A DNA stretch of 64,000 bases from Pelolinea submarina (GCF_003966975.1 NZ_AP018437.1:2108001-2172000); one strand, 5' to 3'. Shown: positions 16,193-26,659, counted from the stretch's first letter. Numbers and translations: made by a program. The notes: generated by a model not told the origin, from the sequence alone.

Positions 16193-18904
16193 TTACAAAT
16201 AGTTTTCGATGTTCGCAAGAACATCTTTCAGTTTTCCAGCGTCCTTGCCGCCGGCTTGGGCCAACTGTGGGCGTCCGCCGCCGCTGCCACCGATCGCTCC
16301 GGCAATGGCCTTCGCCAGATTGCCAGCGTGCACGCCTTGCTTGATGCAAGCATCCGCCGCCGTCACCACCAACTGTACGCTGCCGTCCGCGGTCACATTG
16401 GCAAACACGGCCACACCGTCGCTGTATTCCTGCCGGAAAATATCCGCCAGTTCGCGTAAGGATTCACTATTGCTGTCCTCAACTGTCAGCGTAAGCACCT
16501 GCATGCCCTTGATGGTCCGGATATCACTCTTAGCTTCGTTGTAGGCCTGTTTGGCGGTATCTTTCTTATACCCGGCCAACAATTTCAGGTTGGCTTCGTT
16601 CTTCTCCTGCAATTTCTTTACAGCGCTTTCAGTTTCATCCAAACCGCATTCCAGCAAATGCGCAGTCCTTTTCAATTCTTTCAAGTGCTGCTGGATGTAC
16701 TGGTAAGCCTTGCGCCCGGTAAAGGCTTCGATACGCCGGATACCGGCCGCGGCGCTGCCTTCGCTGATGATGATGAAGGTGCCAATCTCGCCGGTCTCGT
16801 CCACATGCGTACCACCGCACAGTTCATAGGAGAATGGGTTCGCGTCGCCAATCTTGACGGTGCGGACATCATCCCCGTACTTTTCACCGAACAACGCCTT
16901 TGCGCCTTCCGCCTGGGCCTCCGTGAGCTTCTTCTCCGCAATGGTCAGCGGGTAATTATCCAAAATCCGTTGGTTAACGCCTTCTTCGACCGCCGCCAGC
17001 TCTTTGGCGGAAAGGCCCTTTTGGTGGGTGAAATCAAAACGCAGGCGGTCCGGCGCGACCAATGAACCAGCCTGACGCACATGTTCGCCCAGCACTTTGC
17101 GCAATTCCGCGTGCAGTAAATGCGTGGCGGTATGGTTGCGCTGGGTATCCTGGCGGCGCTTGCGGTCCACGCCCACGGTCACATCATCGCCGACTTTCAA
17201 CGTTCCTTCAACCACCTTGCCGTAATGCACGATCATACCGGCGGAGGGTTTGCGCATTTCCTCGACCGCGAATTTTCCCTGTCCATCGGCCGTAACAATC
17301 TGGCCCTGGTCGGAAACCTGTCCTCCGGATTCAATATAGAAACCGGTGCGTTCGGTTACCACTTCCACACTATCGCCGTTGTAAGCCTGGTCAACCAGTT
17401 GGTCGTCTTTGATGATGGCAATAATCCGGGTTTGGGTTACTTCGCCTTGATAAGGATCATAGCTGACGCCTTTTTCGCCCAGTTTGCCTTCCTCCTGTAA
17501 TTTCTCCAGGTATTGGGCATACAGTTCGGCTTTTTCGCCGCCCAACGGGCCGAATTCTTTTCCGGCGCCGGATTTGATGCGGTGTTCTTCCATAGCCGCG
17601 TAAAAACCGGGTTGATCCACGTCCAGTCCGCGTTCGCGCAGCACGTCGCGTGTGATCTCCAGCGGTAGGCCATGGGTCGCATACAAATCAAAGGCAGCGG
17701 CGCCTGAAAGCGTCTTGCCCTGCATATTCTGAATTTCGTCTTCCAATCGAGAAAGGCCGCTCTCGACCGTAGTCTGGAATTGCTGCTCTTCGCGTGTCAG
17801 GTTATCCAATATGGTCGCCTGGTTTTTGACCAGTTCCGGGTAGGCTTCGCCGTAGATATCGATGACTTTGGCAGCCACTTGCGCCATAAAGGGTTCAGTT
17901 AATTCCAGTTTACTGCCGAAACGCGCCGCGCGCCGTATGATCATGCGGCAGATATAGTTGCGCCCGATGTTGCCGGGTACCACGCCGTCCGCAATCAGGA
18001 AGGTAGCCGCGCGCGCGTGGTCGGCGATCACGCGGTAAGGCGTGAAGTTCGCGTCGCGTTCCGCATCAGTGTCTCCCACTAATCCCTGCACCACCTGAAT
18101 AAGAGGCAGCAATAAATCGGTGCGGTAGTTGGAATCAACGCCCTGCATAACAGACACAATGCGCTCAAAGCCCATACCGGTATCCACGTGCGTGGCCGGC
18201 AGCGGGTCCAATTGGGTCGCGCTCATGCGGTTGTATTGGATGAACACCAGGTTCCATAATTCCAGGTAGCGGTGGCAGTCGCTGTTGACGCCGCACACAT
18301 GCTTGGGATCATCAGCCTTGTCGCACCATTCTTCGCCGCGATCGAAATGGATCTCCGAGCAGGGACCGCATGGGCCGGTGTCGGCCATTTCCCAGAAATT
18401 ATCCTTGCGCCCGAAAGGCAGGATGTGTTCCTGGATGATGCCCGGCTGCAAGCGCCAGTTTTCTCTGGCTTCCTCATCCGTGTCCACTTCCCCTTTTTCG
18501 TCTTTGAAGTAAGTCACCCACAAGCGGGACTTATCCAACCCCCACACTTCGGTCAATAACTCCCAAGCCCAGGTAATGGCTTCTTTTTTATAGTAATCGC
18601 CGAAAGACCAGTTCCCCAGCATTTCAAAAAAGGTGTGGTGGTAATCATCGCGGCCCACGTCGTCCAAGTCGTTGTGTTTACCCGCCACGCGCATGCATTT
18701 CTGTGAATTCACTGCGCGCGTATAGTCGCGTTTGTCCGTCCCTAAAAATACGTCTTTGAACTGCACCATGCCGGCATTGGTGAACAGCAGCGTTTGGTCG
18801 CCGCCCGGCACCAGTGATGCTGAAGGTACAAATTTGTGCCCTTTTTGAATAAAGAAATCAATGAATTCTTTGCGAATCTGGTTACCAGTTAAATTTTTCG
18901 GCAT
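16193..18904 (-). CDS. alaS: Alanyl-tRNA synthetase
   Basis: 903 residues, full length. Class II catalytic domain at the start (FIDFFIQKGHKFVPSASLVP, LLFTNAGMVQFKDVFLG), then a tRNA-recognition helical region. The editing domain has the metal site HTATHLLHAELRKVLG and the CGGTHVDETGEIG motif. The C-Ala domain (GGSGGGRPQLAQAGG) closes the protein. The slightly long size comes from the ~70-residue linker between catalytic and editing parts. It lies 66 bases downstream of the TPR-peptidase gene but has its own TATAAT (18937-18942), so is probably separately transcribed. Confidence 0.98.
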   Translation of the reverse strand: MPKNLTGNQIRKEFIDFFIQKGHKFVPSASLVPGGDQTLLFTNAGMVQFKDVFLGTDKRDYTRAVNSQKCMRVAGKHNDLDDVGRDDYHHTFFEMLGNWSFGDYYKKEAITWAWELLTEVWGLDKSRLWVTYFKDEKGEVDTDEEARENWRLQPGIIQEHILPFGRKDNFWEMADTGPCGPCSEIHFDRGEEWCDKADDPKHVCGVNSDCHRYLELWNLVFIQYNRMSATQLDPLPATHVDTGMGFERIVSVMQGVDSNYRTDLLLPLIQVVQGLVGDTDAERDANFTPYRVIADHARAATFLIADGVVPGNIGRNYICRMIIRRAARFGSKLELTEPFMAQVAAKVIDIYGEAYPELVKNQATILDNLTREEQQFQTTVESGLSRLEDEIQNMQGKTLSGAAAFDLYATHGLPLEITRDVLRERGLDVDQPGFYAAMEEHRIKSGAGKEFGPLGGEKAELYAQYLEKLQEEGKLGEKGVSYDPYQGEVTQTRIIAIIKDDQLVDQAYNGDSVEVVTERTGFYIESGGQVSDQGQIVTADGQGKFAVEEMRKPSAGMIVHYGKVVEGTLKVGDDVTVGVDRKRRQDTQRNHTATHLLHAELRKVLGEHVRQAGSLVAPDRLRFDFTHQKGLSAKELAAVEEGVNQRILDNYPLTIAEKKLTEAQAEGAKALFGEKYGDDVRTVKIGDANPFSYELCGGTHVDETGEIGTFIIISEGSAAAGIRRIEAFTGRKAYQYIQQHLKELKRTAHLLECGLDETESAVKKLQEKNEANLKLLAGYKKDTAKQAYNEAKSDIRTIKGMQVLTLTVEDSNSESLRELADIFRQEYSDGVAVFANVTADGSVQLVVTAADACIKQGVHAGNLAKAIAGAIGGSGGGRPQLAQAGGKDAGKLKDVLANIENYL

Positions 18905-18936
18905 GTGCTCCTCATATTTCTCAGAATGGAAACTTG

Positions 18937-18966
18937 ATTATAAATTAAACGGGAAAGTTTTTGAAT
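18937..18966 (-). promoter_or_regulatory. Probable alaS promoter
   Basis: Minus strand TTCAAA, 18-base spacer, perfect TATAAT (18937-18942), about 35 bases before the alaS ATG. The -35 matches only partly. Confidence 0.5.
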
Positions 18967-18970
18967 TGTT

Positions 18971-21463
18971 TTAGCGCGAAACAGCCAACTTGATGACCTT
19001 GCCCTCTTCATCCAATGTTACGCGCGCGAACTGCTCATGGACATTGTGCGCAACCGTGGTCTTTTGACTGTACATGACTTGCGTACGCAGCGCATACTCG
19101 CTGCCGCCGGATTTGCTGTCTCCTCGGCCGGAGGATTGGATCACCTTGGCAATGCGTACCTGGTGTTCGCGCACTTTCATGGACGCGCTGTCCAAACTGG
19201 GCAGATAGGTGGCCATCATCTCATTCAGATTGGCTGCGGTTTCCTTGGAGATGCGCGGCACCTTGGTCAGCGCGCCGTCCTGATCAGAAATCGCTTTTAC
19301 CTCTGCCCTTTTCTCGCCGCGGGTTACGCCTTTATCCAAATAAACGTTGGCTTCCAGATACCCCAATGGATCGCCAAATAACACAAAAGATAGCAGTGTC
19401 TTCTGGTCTTCGCCGTCCAGGTATCCCTGGCGTTGGGTCATGACATCGATCAGGCCCAATTTGGCTTGCATAAAGGCCTCGCCGAAGGATGAGCCGTCCT
19501 TGGTATATTTCCACATGATAAAAGCGAATAGATCAGCTCCTATCAAAGGGGTATAGACCGAACCGTACGAGATGCAAGTGGACGCGACCAATCCCTGGCT
19601 TTCGATGGAAATCAGTTTCAATGCCATGGAATCATCGATGGTTTTATCGATAATGTAACCGCCATAACAGGCTTCACTAATGACTAAATCGATGTTGTTG
19701 CTGGTGCTGGGCACTTTATCCGCGCTGATTGCCACCGGGAAATCCGGCCCTTCGTCATCTTCGCTGTAATCCCGCTGTCCATACCATTCCGGCGTGGTGG
19801 CAGTGCCGTGCAGGTTGAAATAAGCGCATTTGGCTTTCATCAGGTTATCAATATCGATAGTGTCCGAGTCGAACTGCGGGCAGACGCGCAAATCCGAACC
19901 GGTTCCGATGGGACGGAAGGCCGCCATGGATGAACGGCGCCAGACTGAAGCAGAATATCCAAAATCGCGCGGTTTTTTAACCAGGTCGCGAAAAATGCTT
20001 GAGGGGGACGTTCTGCCGGTCAAAATAGAAAATGCCTGGCTGAAAAAGGAAGTCGTATTTAACGTAGATTTCTGGAATTCAATAGCATGTCGTAGCTGCT
20101 CCAGAACCAAACCGGCATCATTGCCCTTCTCTCCCGGGAAACGGCCTACCGGCCATTCAGGGGACAGGTAATTACCCGAGGTTGTGGCATAAGGATTATC
20201 CGACAATACTTCTTCATCGCTGTCATCGGTTGGGTTGGGTAATTTATGGAAAGGTACTACTTCATGGCAGCCCACAATCAACACCGCGCCCACCATTAAG
20301 GATTTTTCTTTAAGCGCTTTATCCAGATCGGTAAGGGCAAGTTTTATTTTCCAGGGATCAACAGCGCTGATATTGGTCAGCCCCCATGGATCCGTATAGC
20401 TGAAATCGTCCGGCAGAAAGACCATAGCGTCCCAATTTGCCTTCTGCTTAACGACCGCGGCCAGTTCATTCATTTTTTGGATTAGTACGTCGGTTGTTTT
20501 ACTTCCGTACTTCGCCTCCAACCCCAGACGGGTGCTCAGGATAACGTAAACGGGAGTTGAGCTGCCTCCTTTACGGGAGGCTTTATGTGCGGGTAAATCC
20601 GCCCCGGTTGCTTTGCGGTTGGCATGACTGGGCCGGTAAGCACTCTGCCGATGAGGAACATTTTTCGTTCTTTCAATTTCGCCTGTATTCAATTGGTTCC
20701 AGTTCAACGCCACCGCGATACTGGATGGCACCTGGATGCTCAAATCGATACTCTGCGTCTTTGGCCACAGGGAAGTGAACTCATGCCCGCTGCCCCACAT
20801 ACGATCCGCCACCAAACCCGCCGGATCTTTACCTACACAGGCGTGTAATAAAGAAACGGCATCGGCTTCCTTGCCGGTTTCAAATAAGGCTTTTGCGCGC
20901 CACAGGTCCACCTGAATGCAATTCGGCCAGCGTTTGTGGTATATCTCGGTCAACTGCAGCAAAGTCTTGCTCTCATCCACCAGACTGGATAGGTGGCAGT
21001 GTTCCACAACCGCTAATAAATTCTCTTGTTCATTGGAGATAATCTTTCGCAGCAGCTTCTCGCTGTGCGCGTACTCTTTTTTTCGAATTGCCTGGCGCAC
21101 TGCGCGCAGCGTTACCGCCCAGGGATAGATTTCGGAGACGTCTTCCATTCGTCCGGTCAGGACATGAATGGCCGAGTTTAGTGCTTTCTTGTTCTCTTTT
21201 ATATTCAGTTTGATTAATAATTCGTAAGCAGCAATAAATTCTGGATCGCAAACAAGCAATTCTTCCAATAGCTTAGCGGCTGCCTGATCTTCTGTCTTCA
21301 AGTGCTTGACCATGGCAAGTTGATAGCGGCCGGAAATATCTTTAGGGTATTTTTCGAACCAAAGATCTAAAAGGTTTTCCAGAAATGAAAATTCCGCGGT
21401 CTTGATGCCCGCGTGTATGATTTTATCGAAGTCTACTCGTCCAAGTGTAATGGCTGCTGCCAT
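18971..21463 (-). CDS. TPR-fused clan CD cysteine peptidase (gingipain C25-like)
   Basis: 830 residues, no signal peptide. Residues ~20-215 are paired helices of TPR type (e.g. WRAKALFETGKEADAVSLLHACVGKDP). A linker (~260-300) leads to a caspase/gingipain-like domain. Its marks are VYVILSTR (305), SDNPYA...PEWPVGRFPG (421-444, the C25 'D.YA...GR.P' segment), a His-Gly pair at His552 (FNLHGTAT), ISEACYGGY with Cys599, and FVLFGDPLGYLE (693-704, the C25 'GDP' motif). His552 and Cys599 are the predicted catalytic dyad. C25 enzymes are normally secreted; a cytosolic TPR-bearing form recalls TPR-CHAT proteases. Last gene of a sigma-54-promoted operon, 6 bases after the giant TPR gene. Assignment to C25 rather than CHAT is my judgement from motifs. 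Confidence 0.72.
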   Translation of the reverse strand: MAAAITLGRVDFDKIIHAGIKTAEFSFLENLLDLWFEKYPKDISGRYQLAMVKHLKTEDQAAAKLLEELLVCDPEFIAAYELLIKLNIKENKKALNSAIHVLTGRMEDVSEIYPWAVTLRAVRQAIRKKEYAHSEKLLRKIISNEQENLLAVVEHCHLSSLVDESKTLLQLTEIYHKRWPNCIQVDLWRAKALFETGKEADAVSLLHACVGKDPAGLVADRMWGSGHEFTSLWPKTQSIDLSIQVPSSIAVALNWNQLNTGEIERTKNVPHRQSAYRPSHANRKATGADLPAHKASRKGGSSTPVYVILSTRLGLEAKYGSKTTDVLIQKMNELAAVVKQKANWDAMVFLPDDFSYTDPWGLTNISAVDPWKIKLALTDLDKALKEKSLMVGAVLIVGCHEVVPFHKLPNPTDDSDEEVLSDNPYATTSGNYLSPEWPVGRFPGEKGNDAGLVLEQLRHAIEFQKSTLNTTSFFSQAFSILTGRTSPSSIFRDLVKKPRDFGYSASVWRRSSMAAFRPIGTGSDLRVCPQFDSDTIDIDNLMKAKCAYFNLHGTATTPEWYGQRDYSEDDEGPDFPVAISADKVPSTSNNIDLVISEACYGGYIIDKTIDDSMALKLISIESQGLVASTCISYGSVYTPLIGADLFAFIMWKYTKDGSSFGEAFMQAKLGLIDVMTQRQGYLDGEDQKTLLSFVLFGDPLGYLEANVYLDKGVTRGEKRAEVKAISDQDGALTKVPRISKETAANLNEMMATYLPSLDSASMKVREHQVRIAKVIQSSGRGDSKSGGSEYALRTQVMYSQKTTVAHNVHEQFARVTLDEEGKVIKLAVSR

Positions 21464-21469
21464 ATTGGT

Positions 21470-24400
21470 TTATGCCTTTTCTATAAGGGTATCGTTATTA
21501 ATGTTCCCTTGTATTATATTGGCATTCGCCAGTGTACTCAATAAACGTTTTACATTTTCATCGCGTGGATTAATGGAAACAGCCTGCTGCAAAATTTCCT
21601 GTGCCGGATGATATTGTCCCTGTTGGTAAAGCAGCATGCCCAGAGCACTGAGCAGTTCAAAGTTTTGTGGAATAGCGCGCAAACCATTTTCCAGTGTTTC
21701 CGTTGCCTTAACCATATCCCGCCTGCTTTGGTAGATATTGGCCAATTCCATGTAATAGGAAGCCTCAAAAGGTTCATTTTGAATTGCTTTTACCAGCAAA
21801 TCGACTGCCTTATCCAGATCCCCGTTCTTCCCGGATATCCTGGCCAGCATCGCCAGCGGTTGGGGATCTTCAGGATTGAGCTGCAAAGCTCGTTCTGCAA
21901 ACTCTTCGGATAAATCCAATTTACCCATTTCCAGGTAGTTCTTTGCGGTAGCCAGCAAAAGCGCGCTGTTTACTGAGTCAAAGGATTTCGGCAGCAGGTA
22001 TGCAAGCGATTGCTCAGCCCCGCTTACTTCTCGAATGTATTCCGCTTGCCGTATGATTACATCCGCGTCCTGCTGAATTTCTGCCGTGTGCAAGTGTTCC
22101 AGGTAATCCAACGCGGCTTGACTGCCCTGGCTCTTATCGAGCACTGCGGCTTTCTGCAGCACAACCTGCTTATCGTGTGGTAGTAAATGTTCTGCTTCCC
22201 CTATCAATTCGCGAGCTTTGTCAAAATTCTGCACCGCTATTGCGACTTTGCTCAATAGGATGTGAACGCGCACATCCTGTGGATTGATGCTGCGCGCGTT
22301 TTCAAGATAGCGGGCCGCTTTCTGCAGCTTATTATTCTTAATGCTCAGTTCACCCAATTGCAGCAGTACATCAAAATCCTGTGAGCTGCCGTTTAATTTC
22401 TTCTCCAGGTAGGTAATTCCTTCCGGATTGCCCGCTTTCAAGCTCAATTCACCCAGGTATACTTGCGCATCGTCGTTCTTATGGGTATTCGCGGCCTTCT
22501 TGAAATGATCCAGGGAGGAGCGCACATCACCCAACGCTTTACTCATTTCGCCTGCCTGAAGCTGCCATTTATACTCTTCCGGCCAGGCAGTCAATGCCAG
22601 GTTAATCGCTGCGTATGCATCGGAGGTTTGACCCAATTTTTGCTTGGCAAAAGCCAGCAGCGCATACTTCAGCGGGTCGGTCTGTCCGCCGCGCAGCAGC
22701 GCTGTTGCGTGTGCCGCGGATTTTGCCGGTTCGGATTCCAATTCAAGCGCCGCCATGATCATCCAGGCGTTGGGATCGTCGCGGAATCTTTCCATCAGAA
22801 TTTCGGCTTTTTGGCTGCCCTCTTTTTGGTAAGTGGTAGCTAAAAGTACGTAGGGATGAGGCGTATCCGCGCCATTTGAATCCAATGTGTCAGCGCCGGC
22901 ATCTTCCCGTCCCAACCAAAATCTGATTTCGCCAATCAAAGCATTGATTTCTTTATCCAGGCGGATTTTTGGTTCCTCAATTGCGCAAATTTCATCAAAG
23001 CAATTCAGGTCCTCAGTCGTAACAGGATCCAGATTGGCTTCCACATCCAGCTTACGCTTCAGCCAATTGCTAAAGGCGGCCTGCACCATTGCATTCAGGA
23101 AGAGCTTTGCGGTGGTATTTGTTTTTCCTGTTTTTTCCATGGTTTGCCGGACAATTTCCATTGTCTCTGCGTACTGGTTAAGCTCAAAGGCGGCTTCCGC
23201 CAGCCACAGACTGCCAATAGTCTGTTGTTTGTTTTCAGCCGATGTGTCATTGCGCCATTCAGACAGTAATTGGTCAATCAAAGATACAGCATCAGCATGG
23301 TTGCCATTGCGCTCCAGCAGACGGGCTTGCAGCGCTTTCACGCGTGTATTCTGCGGCATAATTTCCAAACAACGGGATAGCACATTGGCTGTCAGCACTT
23401 CCATTCCAAATTCCAGTGCGGCCTCGCCCCATGCAGGCGTCATTTCATTTATCTCGGAGACGGTTTGCCAATCAGGCGAATCCTCCAACAAAGATTGCGT
23501 CACCCCAGCCTCACCCAAAATATGGGCTAATTCAATCGAAAGGCTCTTCAGTGTAAGCAACTGCGGGAATTTTTGGAGGTTTGTCTGTGCTTGCTCGAAA
23601 GCTCCGTGATAATCGCCTACAGCTATGCGCATCCTCACGGAATAGGCATACAGGTCTTGCGGCTTTCCGTTGAATTTTTCCCATTCCTGCGGGGCTTGAA
23701 TTCCGCACAGCGCTTGAACAGAATCCAGGCTGATCGCGGGGGATTCCAGGACTTCCAAAGCCAATTGGATTGCTGCTAAAGCATCCTGCGGTTGATTTAA
23801 TTGACTAAATAATTCGGCTTTCAAAGCCAGAATTGCGGAATTGGCACGTTCAATCAGGTTGAGTAAATTCGCGGCCTTTCGGATTTCGCCTATTTGCAGG
23901 TAGAGCAGCGCGCCGGATAAGTACTCGCTGTCGGAAAGCGCTTGTTTTCTCGATAGAAAACCTTCCAACTGGCGCCGTGCTTCGTCATCAAGTCCGGCTT
24001 GCAGAAGAATTTGTGCGCAAACCAGGCGTTCACTGCCAGTATTAGATCCCGCCAGGCCGGATTTTCGGATGCTTTCCTGCACTCTTTTTTGATCGCCTTT
24101 TTCGGCGTACAGCTGCGCCAGTGCGGCTTGCAGCATGGGGGTGTCAGGTTGTACTTCGGCGAATTTCTCCAAATTAAGCAGCCATTGGTCTGAGCGCTTG
24201 AGACTGGCATTAATCTCCAGCATATCGGCAATCTCAAGGTCGCCCTTCCCCAACATATTGGTGAACACGGCCATGGCTTCATCATATAAACTGAGTTTGC
24301 CTAATGATTTAAGCAGCATCACGTTGAGCAATTTATTTTGCTGCTGCGCTTTGGCTGCTTCTTTGAAATTTACAACGGCCAGGTCGAATTGGCCGTGCTC

Positions 24401-26659
24401 AAAATAATATTTACCCAATCCTGCATGGACCCGCCAGATTTCCGGATCCAGGTGATTATCCTTATCGTTCAATAATTCTTGATAATGCGACAGCCTGTTT
24501 TCGCTGTCCATTTCCGCGCGGATGACCTGAAGAAGCAGGTTGCGCGGAAAACCATCGAAGATATTCTTTAGACGATTATCAATCGGAATGCTTTTTGAGA
24601 TATTCAGTGGAAAATCCGCCTGGCTGCTTTCCATTAGTGCTAATCCATATTGTGTCAGCCAGGTTTCCGTTACTTCTTTGCGCATGACCAGCGGTTCTAA
24701 TAATTCGCCGGCAAGCCAATGTTTTCCTTGTTCGTTCAGTAACTGTGCCTTTAAAGCGGTCAACTGCGGGGCCAGAATCCATTTATCGGCCGTTCTCTGC
24801 AACATTTCAGCAGCTAAATCCCATGCGCGCGCTTCAAAACAAGCCGCCAGCATTTTCTCAATTGAAGGCAGGTCATCAAGATGCGCGTCTGCCGCGGCCT
24901 GCTGTAAGACGTGAAGGACCTGTTCGCGGTTGCCTGATTGAGCGGCTAGTTCATAACGTTTGACATAAATCTCCGGAAGATTAAGCTCCAGAGAAGAAAG
25001 GGATTGAATAACCTTGAACGCCTCTCCAAATTGTCCGGTCTTCTGATAGTACTCAATCAAGAAATATATAGAATATCGATCGCGTTTACGATTCTTCAGA
25101 AATGCTTCAATCAAATTTTGGGCAAATTCGGATTGGCCTTTATTTATCTCGAATAAGGTCTCCAGAACCTGGAATAGCCCTTCACTGGTGTAAAAATTCT
25201 TTGCGCCTTTGACAGTCTCATCAAAACAGCGTGCGTCTCCGGACCGGTAACAGCAAATGGCTTTCTTTTCATAATCGTCCAGCGAAACCAGGTTTACCCG
25301 CTTCCATATTACCAGGGCTGAGGGCCATTGCGAAGTGTTCTCCAACGCCTCAATCAGCTTCAGCTTTTCTTCACGGGTTAATTCCACCAGTAATTCAAGA
25401 CGGGAATAGAGCTGTGCGCTTTTCTGAAAATCTCCGTAATCGGAGTATAACGTTGCAGCACAACGCAGCAGTTCCGCATTAAGCGGCTGGTATTCAATGA
25501 GGCGGTCGGCTGTTTGAGCAGCTTCTCGAATCAAATTGATATCCCACAATAACCTGACCAACTGTACCGGGCTGACAACTCTGCCGATATTCTCCCCGTC
25601 TAAAAGTTGACCAATTCCACGGGAAGTATAAATATCGTGATGAATTTGCCTGCCGATTTTCCGCGCACTGTCCGGATCGCTGTCTTTGATTTGAGCCGCC
25701 TGCAATACTTTTCCAACCAGGCCTTTATCACTGGACAACGCAAAACTTCCGGAGAGATCAACTTCATTTTTTACGGGGGATTTAATGGCATTGTTCAGGG
25801 CGGTCAGCATCTGATTCAACTGATCGCTGCTGCGTAAAGCCCGCTTTGAAAAATCATCTGCCAATTCTTTTTGTGAACCGTAGCTCGCGAGAATAGCATA
25901 ATTTCTAAAGAGGTCGATATTGCGAAGTAAATCTTCCCCATTATTAAAGCTTTCCTTGGATACAACTGCCGCCAAATCATCTACCGGCTTCTTCTCCAGG
26001 TAATTATCTACAATGTGCTGCAGCAGGCTCTTGGATTCATACATGTCCATTCTCTTCAGCAATTGCAATAAATCGGGCAGATCAGATGCGACTGCTGCCT
26101 TTTCAACGCTAGACAAAGCTGATTCCATCAGAATGGGATTGGCACAAAGGATAAAAGCGAGCAAATCCTGTGAGCTGGATTTATCGGATCGGGCAAATTC
26201 CTGAATAAATGAATCCTTATTATCAGTCAGGTAATAAACCAGTGTGAAAACAGTCCCCCATCCTTCCTGGATATCCTCCAATGATAGCTGATCCAACCCG
26301 ATCTTTTGCAGATAGGCAGACCAATTTCCGTCAGCAGGTAAATTTGAGCGGATACCTGCTGCTACAGGTGCAATTTGTTCAAGCTGAAGATCAAACAGCC
26401 GTTTTATATTTTGAGGTAAAGGTTGGGGTTGAATTTGGCTGGCATCGGTTGCTTTAATACCAACAGCCGCCAGGCAGACATGCGCGGCACTCCAATTTTC
26501 TTTTTGGGCAGGGAGTAATCCCAGCAAATTCTCCAAAAAGCCGTCATCAGACAGGCGGTTCCAAATAACGCGATGATGGATTAGCCCGGATACGACGGCT
26601 TCGGCGTCATTTCTGGAGAAATGCTGTTTAAATACATAGATTGGATCGCTGCTGCCCAT
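21470..26659 (-). CDS. Giant TPR-repeat protein (~1729 residues)
   Basis: No signal peptide or membrane helix. From about residue 380 to the end it is an almost unbroken series of paired helices with TPR spacing and Gly/Ala/Pro positions (e.g. ALLQLGELSIKNNKLQKAARYLENARSINPQD and FAERALQLNPEDPQPLAMLARISGKNGDLDKAVDLLVKAIQNEP). The last ~350 residues are the most regular TPRs. The first ~350 are helical but not recognisable. Start: ATG at 26659 with AGGTG just upstream; a GTG two codons earlier is possible. A scaffold or sensor for the following peptidase is inferred from operon position only. Base and codon use look like the neighbours. Confidence 0.82.
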   Translation of the reverse strand: MGSSDPIYVFKQHFSRNDAEAVVSGLIHHRVIWNRLSDDGFLENLLGLLPAQKENWSAAHVCLAAVGIKATDASQIQPQPLPQNIKRLFDLQLEQIAPVAAGIRSNLPADGNWSAYLQKIGLDQLSLEDIQEGWGTVFTLVYYLTDNKDSFIQEFARSDKSSSQDLLAFILCANPILMESALSSVEKAAVASDLPDLLQLLKRMDMYESKSLLQHIVDNYLEKKPVDDLAAVVSKESFNNGEDLLRNIDLFRNYAILASYGSQKELADDFSKRALRSSDQLNQMLTALNNAIKSPVKNEVDLSGSFALSSDKGLVGKVLQAAQIKDSDPDSARKIGRQIHHDIYTSRGIGQLLDGENIGRVVSPVQLVRLLWDINLIREAAQTADRLIEYQPLNAELLRCAATLYSDYGDFQKSAQLYSRLELLVELTREEKLKLIEALENTSQWPSALVIWKRVNLVSLDDYEKKAICCYRSGDARCFDETVKGAKNFYTSEGLFQVLETLFEINKGQSEFAQNLIEAFLKNRKRDRYSIYFLIEYYQKTGQFGEAFKVIQSLSSLELNLPEIYVKRYELAAQSGNREQVLHVLQQAAADAHLDDLPSIEKMLAACFEARAWDLAAEMLQRTADKWILAPQLTALKAQLLNEQGKHWLAGELLEPLVMRKEVTETWLTQYGLALMESSQADFPLNISKSIPIDNRLKNIFDGFPRNLLLQVIRAEMDSENRLSHYQELLNDKDNHLDPEIWRVHAGLGKYYFEHGQFDLAVVNFKEAAKAQQQNKLLNVMLLKSLGKLSLYDEAMAVFTNMLGKGDLEIADMLEINASLKRSDQWLLNLEKFAEVQPDTPMLQAALAQLYAEKGDQKRVQESIRKSGLAGSNTGSERLVCAQILLQAGLDDEARRQLEGFLSRKQALSDSEYLSGALLYLQIGEIRKAANLLNLIERANSAILALKAELFSQLNQPQDALAAIQLALEVLESPAISLDSVQALCGIQAPQEWEKFNGKPQDLYAYSVRMRIAVGDYHGAFEQAQTNLQKFPQLLTLKSLSIELAHILGEAGVTQSLLEDSPDWQTVSEINEMTPAWGEAALEFGMEVLTANVLSRCLEIMPQNTRVKALQARLLERNGNHADAVSLIDQLLSEWRNDTSAENKQQTIGSLWLAEAAFELNQYAETMEIVRQTMEKTGKTNTTAKLFLNAMVQAAFSNWLKRKLDVEANLDPVTTEDLNCFDEICAIEEPKIRLDKEINALIGEIRFWLGREDAGADTLDSNGADTPHPYVLLATTYQKEGSQKAEILMERFRDDPNAWMIMAALELESEPAKSAAHATALLRGGQTDPLKYALLAFAKQKLGQTSDAYAAINLALTAWPEEYKWQLQAGEMSKALGDVRSSLDHFKKAANTHKNDDAQVYLGELSLKAGNPEGITYLEKKLNGSSQDFDVLLQLGELSIKNNKLQKAARYLENARSINPQDVRVHILLSKVAIAVQNFDKARELIGEAEHLLPHDKQVVLQKAAVLDKSQGSQAALDYLEHLHTAEIQQDADVIIRQAEYIREVSGAEQSLAYLLPKSFDSVNSALLLATAKNYLEMGKLDLSEEFAERALQLNPEDPQPLAMLARISGKNGDLDKAVDLLVKAIQNEPFEASYYMELANIYQSRRDMVKATETLENGLRAIPQNFELLSALGMLLYQQGQYHPAQEILQQAVSINPRDENVKRLLSTLANANIIQGNINNDTLIEKA

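Noticed and set aside
18905-18970. T-box leader before alaS
   Set aside because: The gap of 66 bases is far too short for a T-box, and no AGGGUGGNACCGCG-like sequence is present.
18971-21463. Calling the peptidase a CHAT-domain protein outright
   Set aside because: The SEACYGG motif resembles CHAT, but the SDNPYA/GRFP and FGDPLG segments fit C25 better. I keep the broader clan CD label.
22887-23609. Plus-strand 240-codon open frame inside the giant TPR gene
   Set aside because: Antisense shadow of a strongly supported gene; Ser/Arg-rich composition, no RBS, no recognisable motif.
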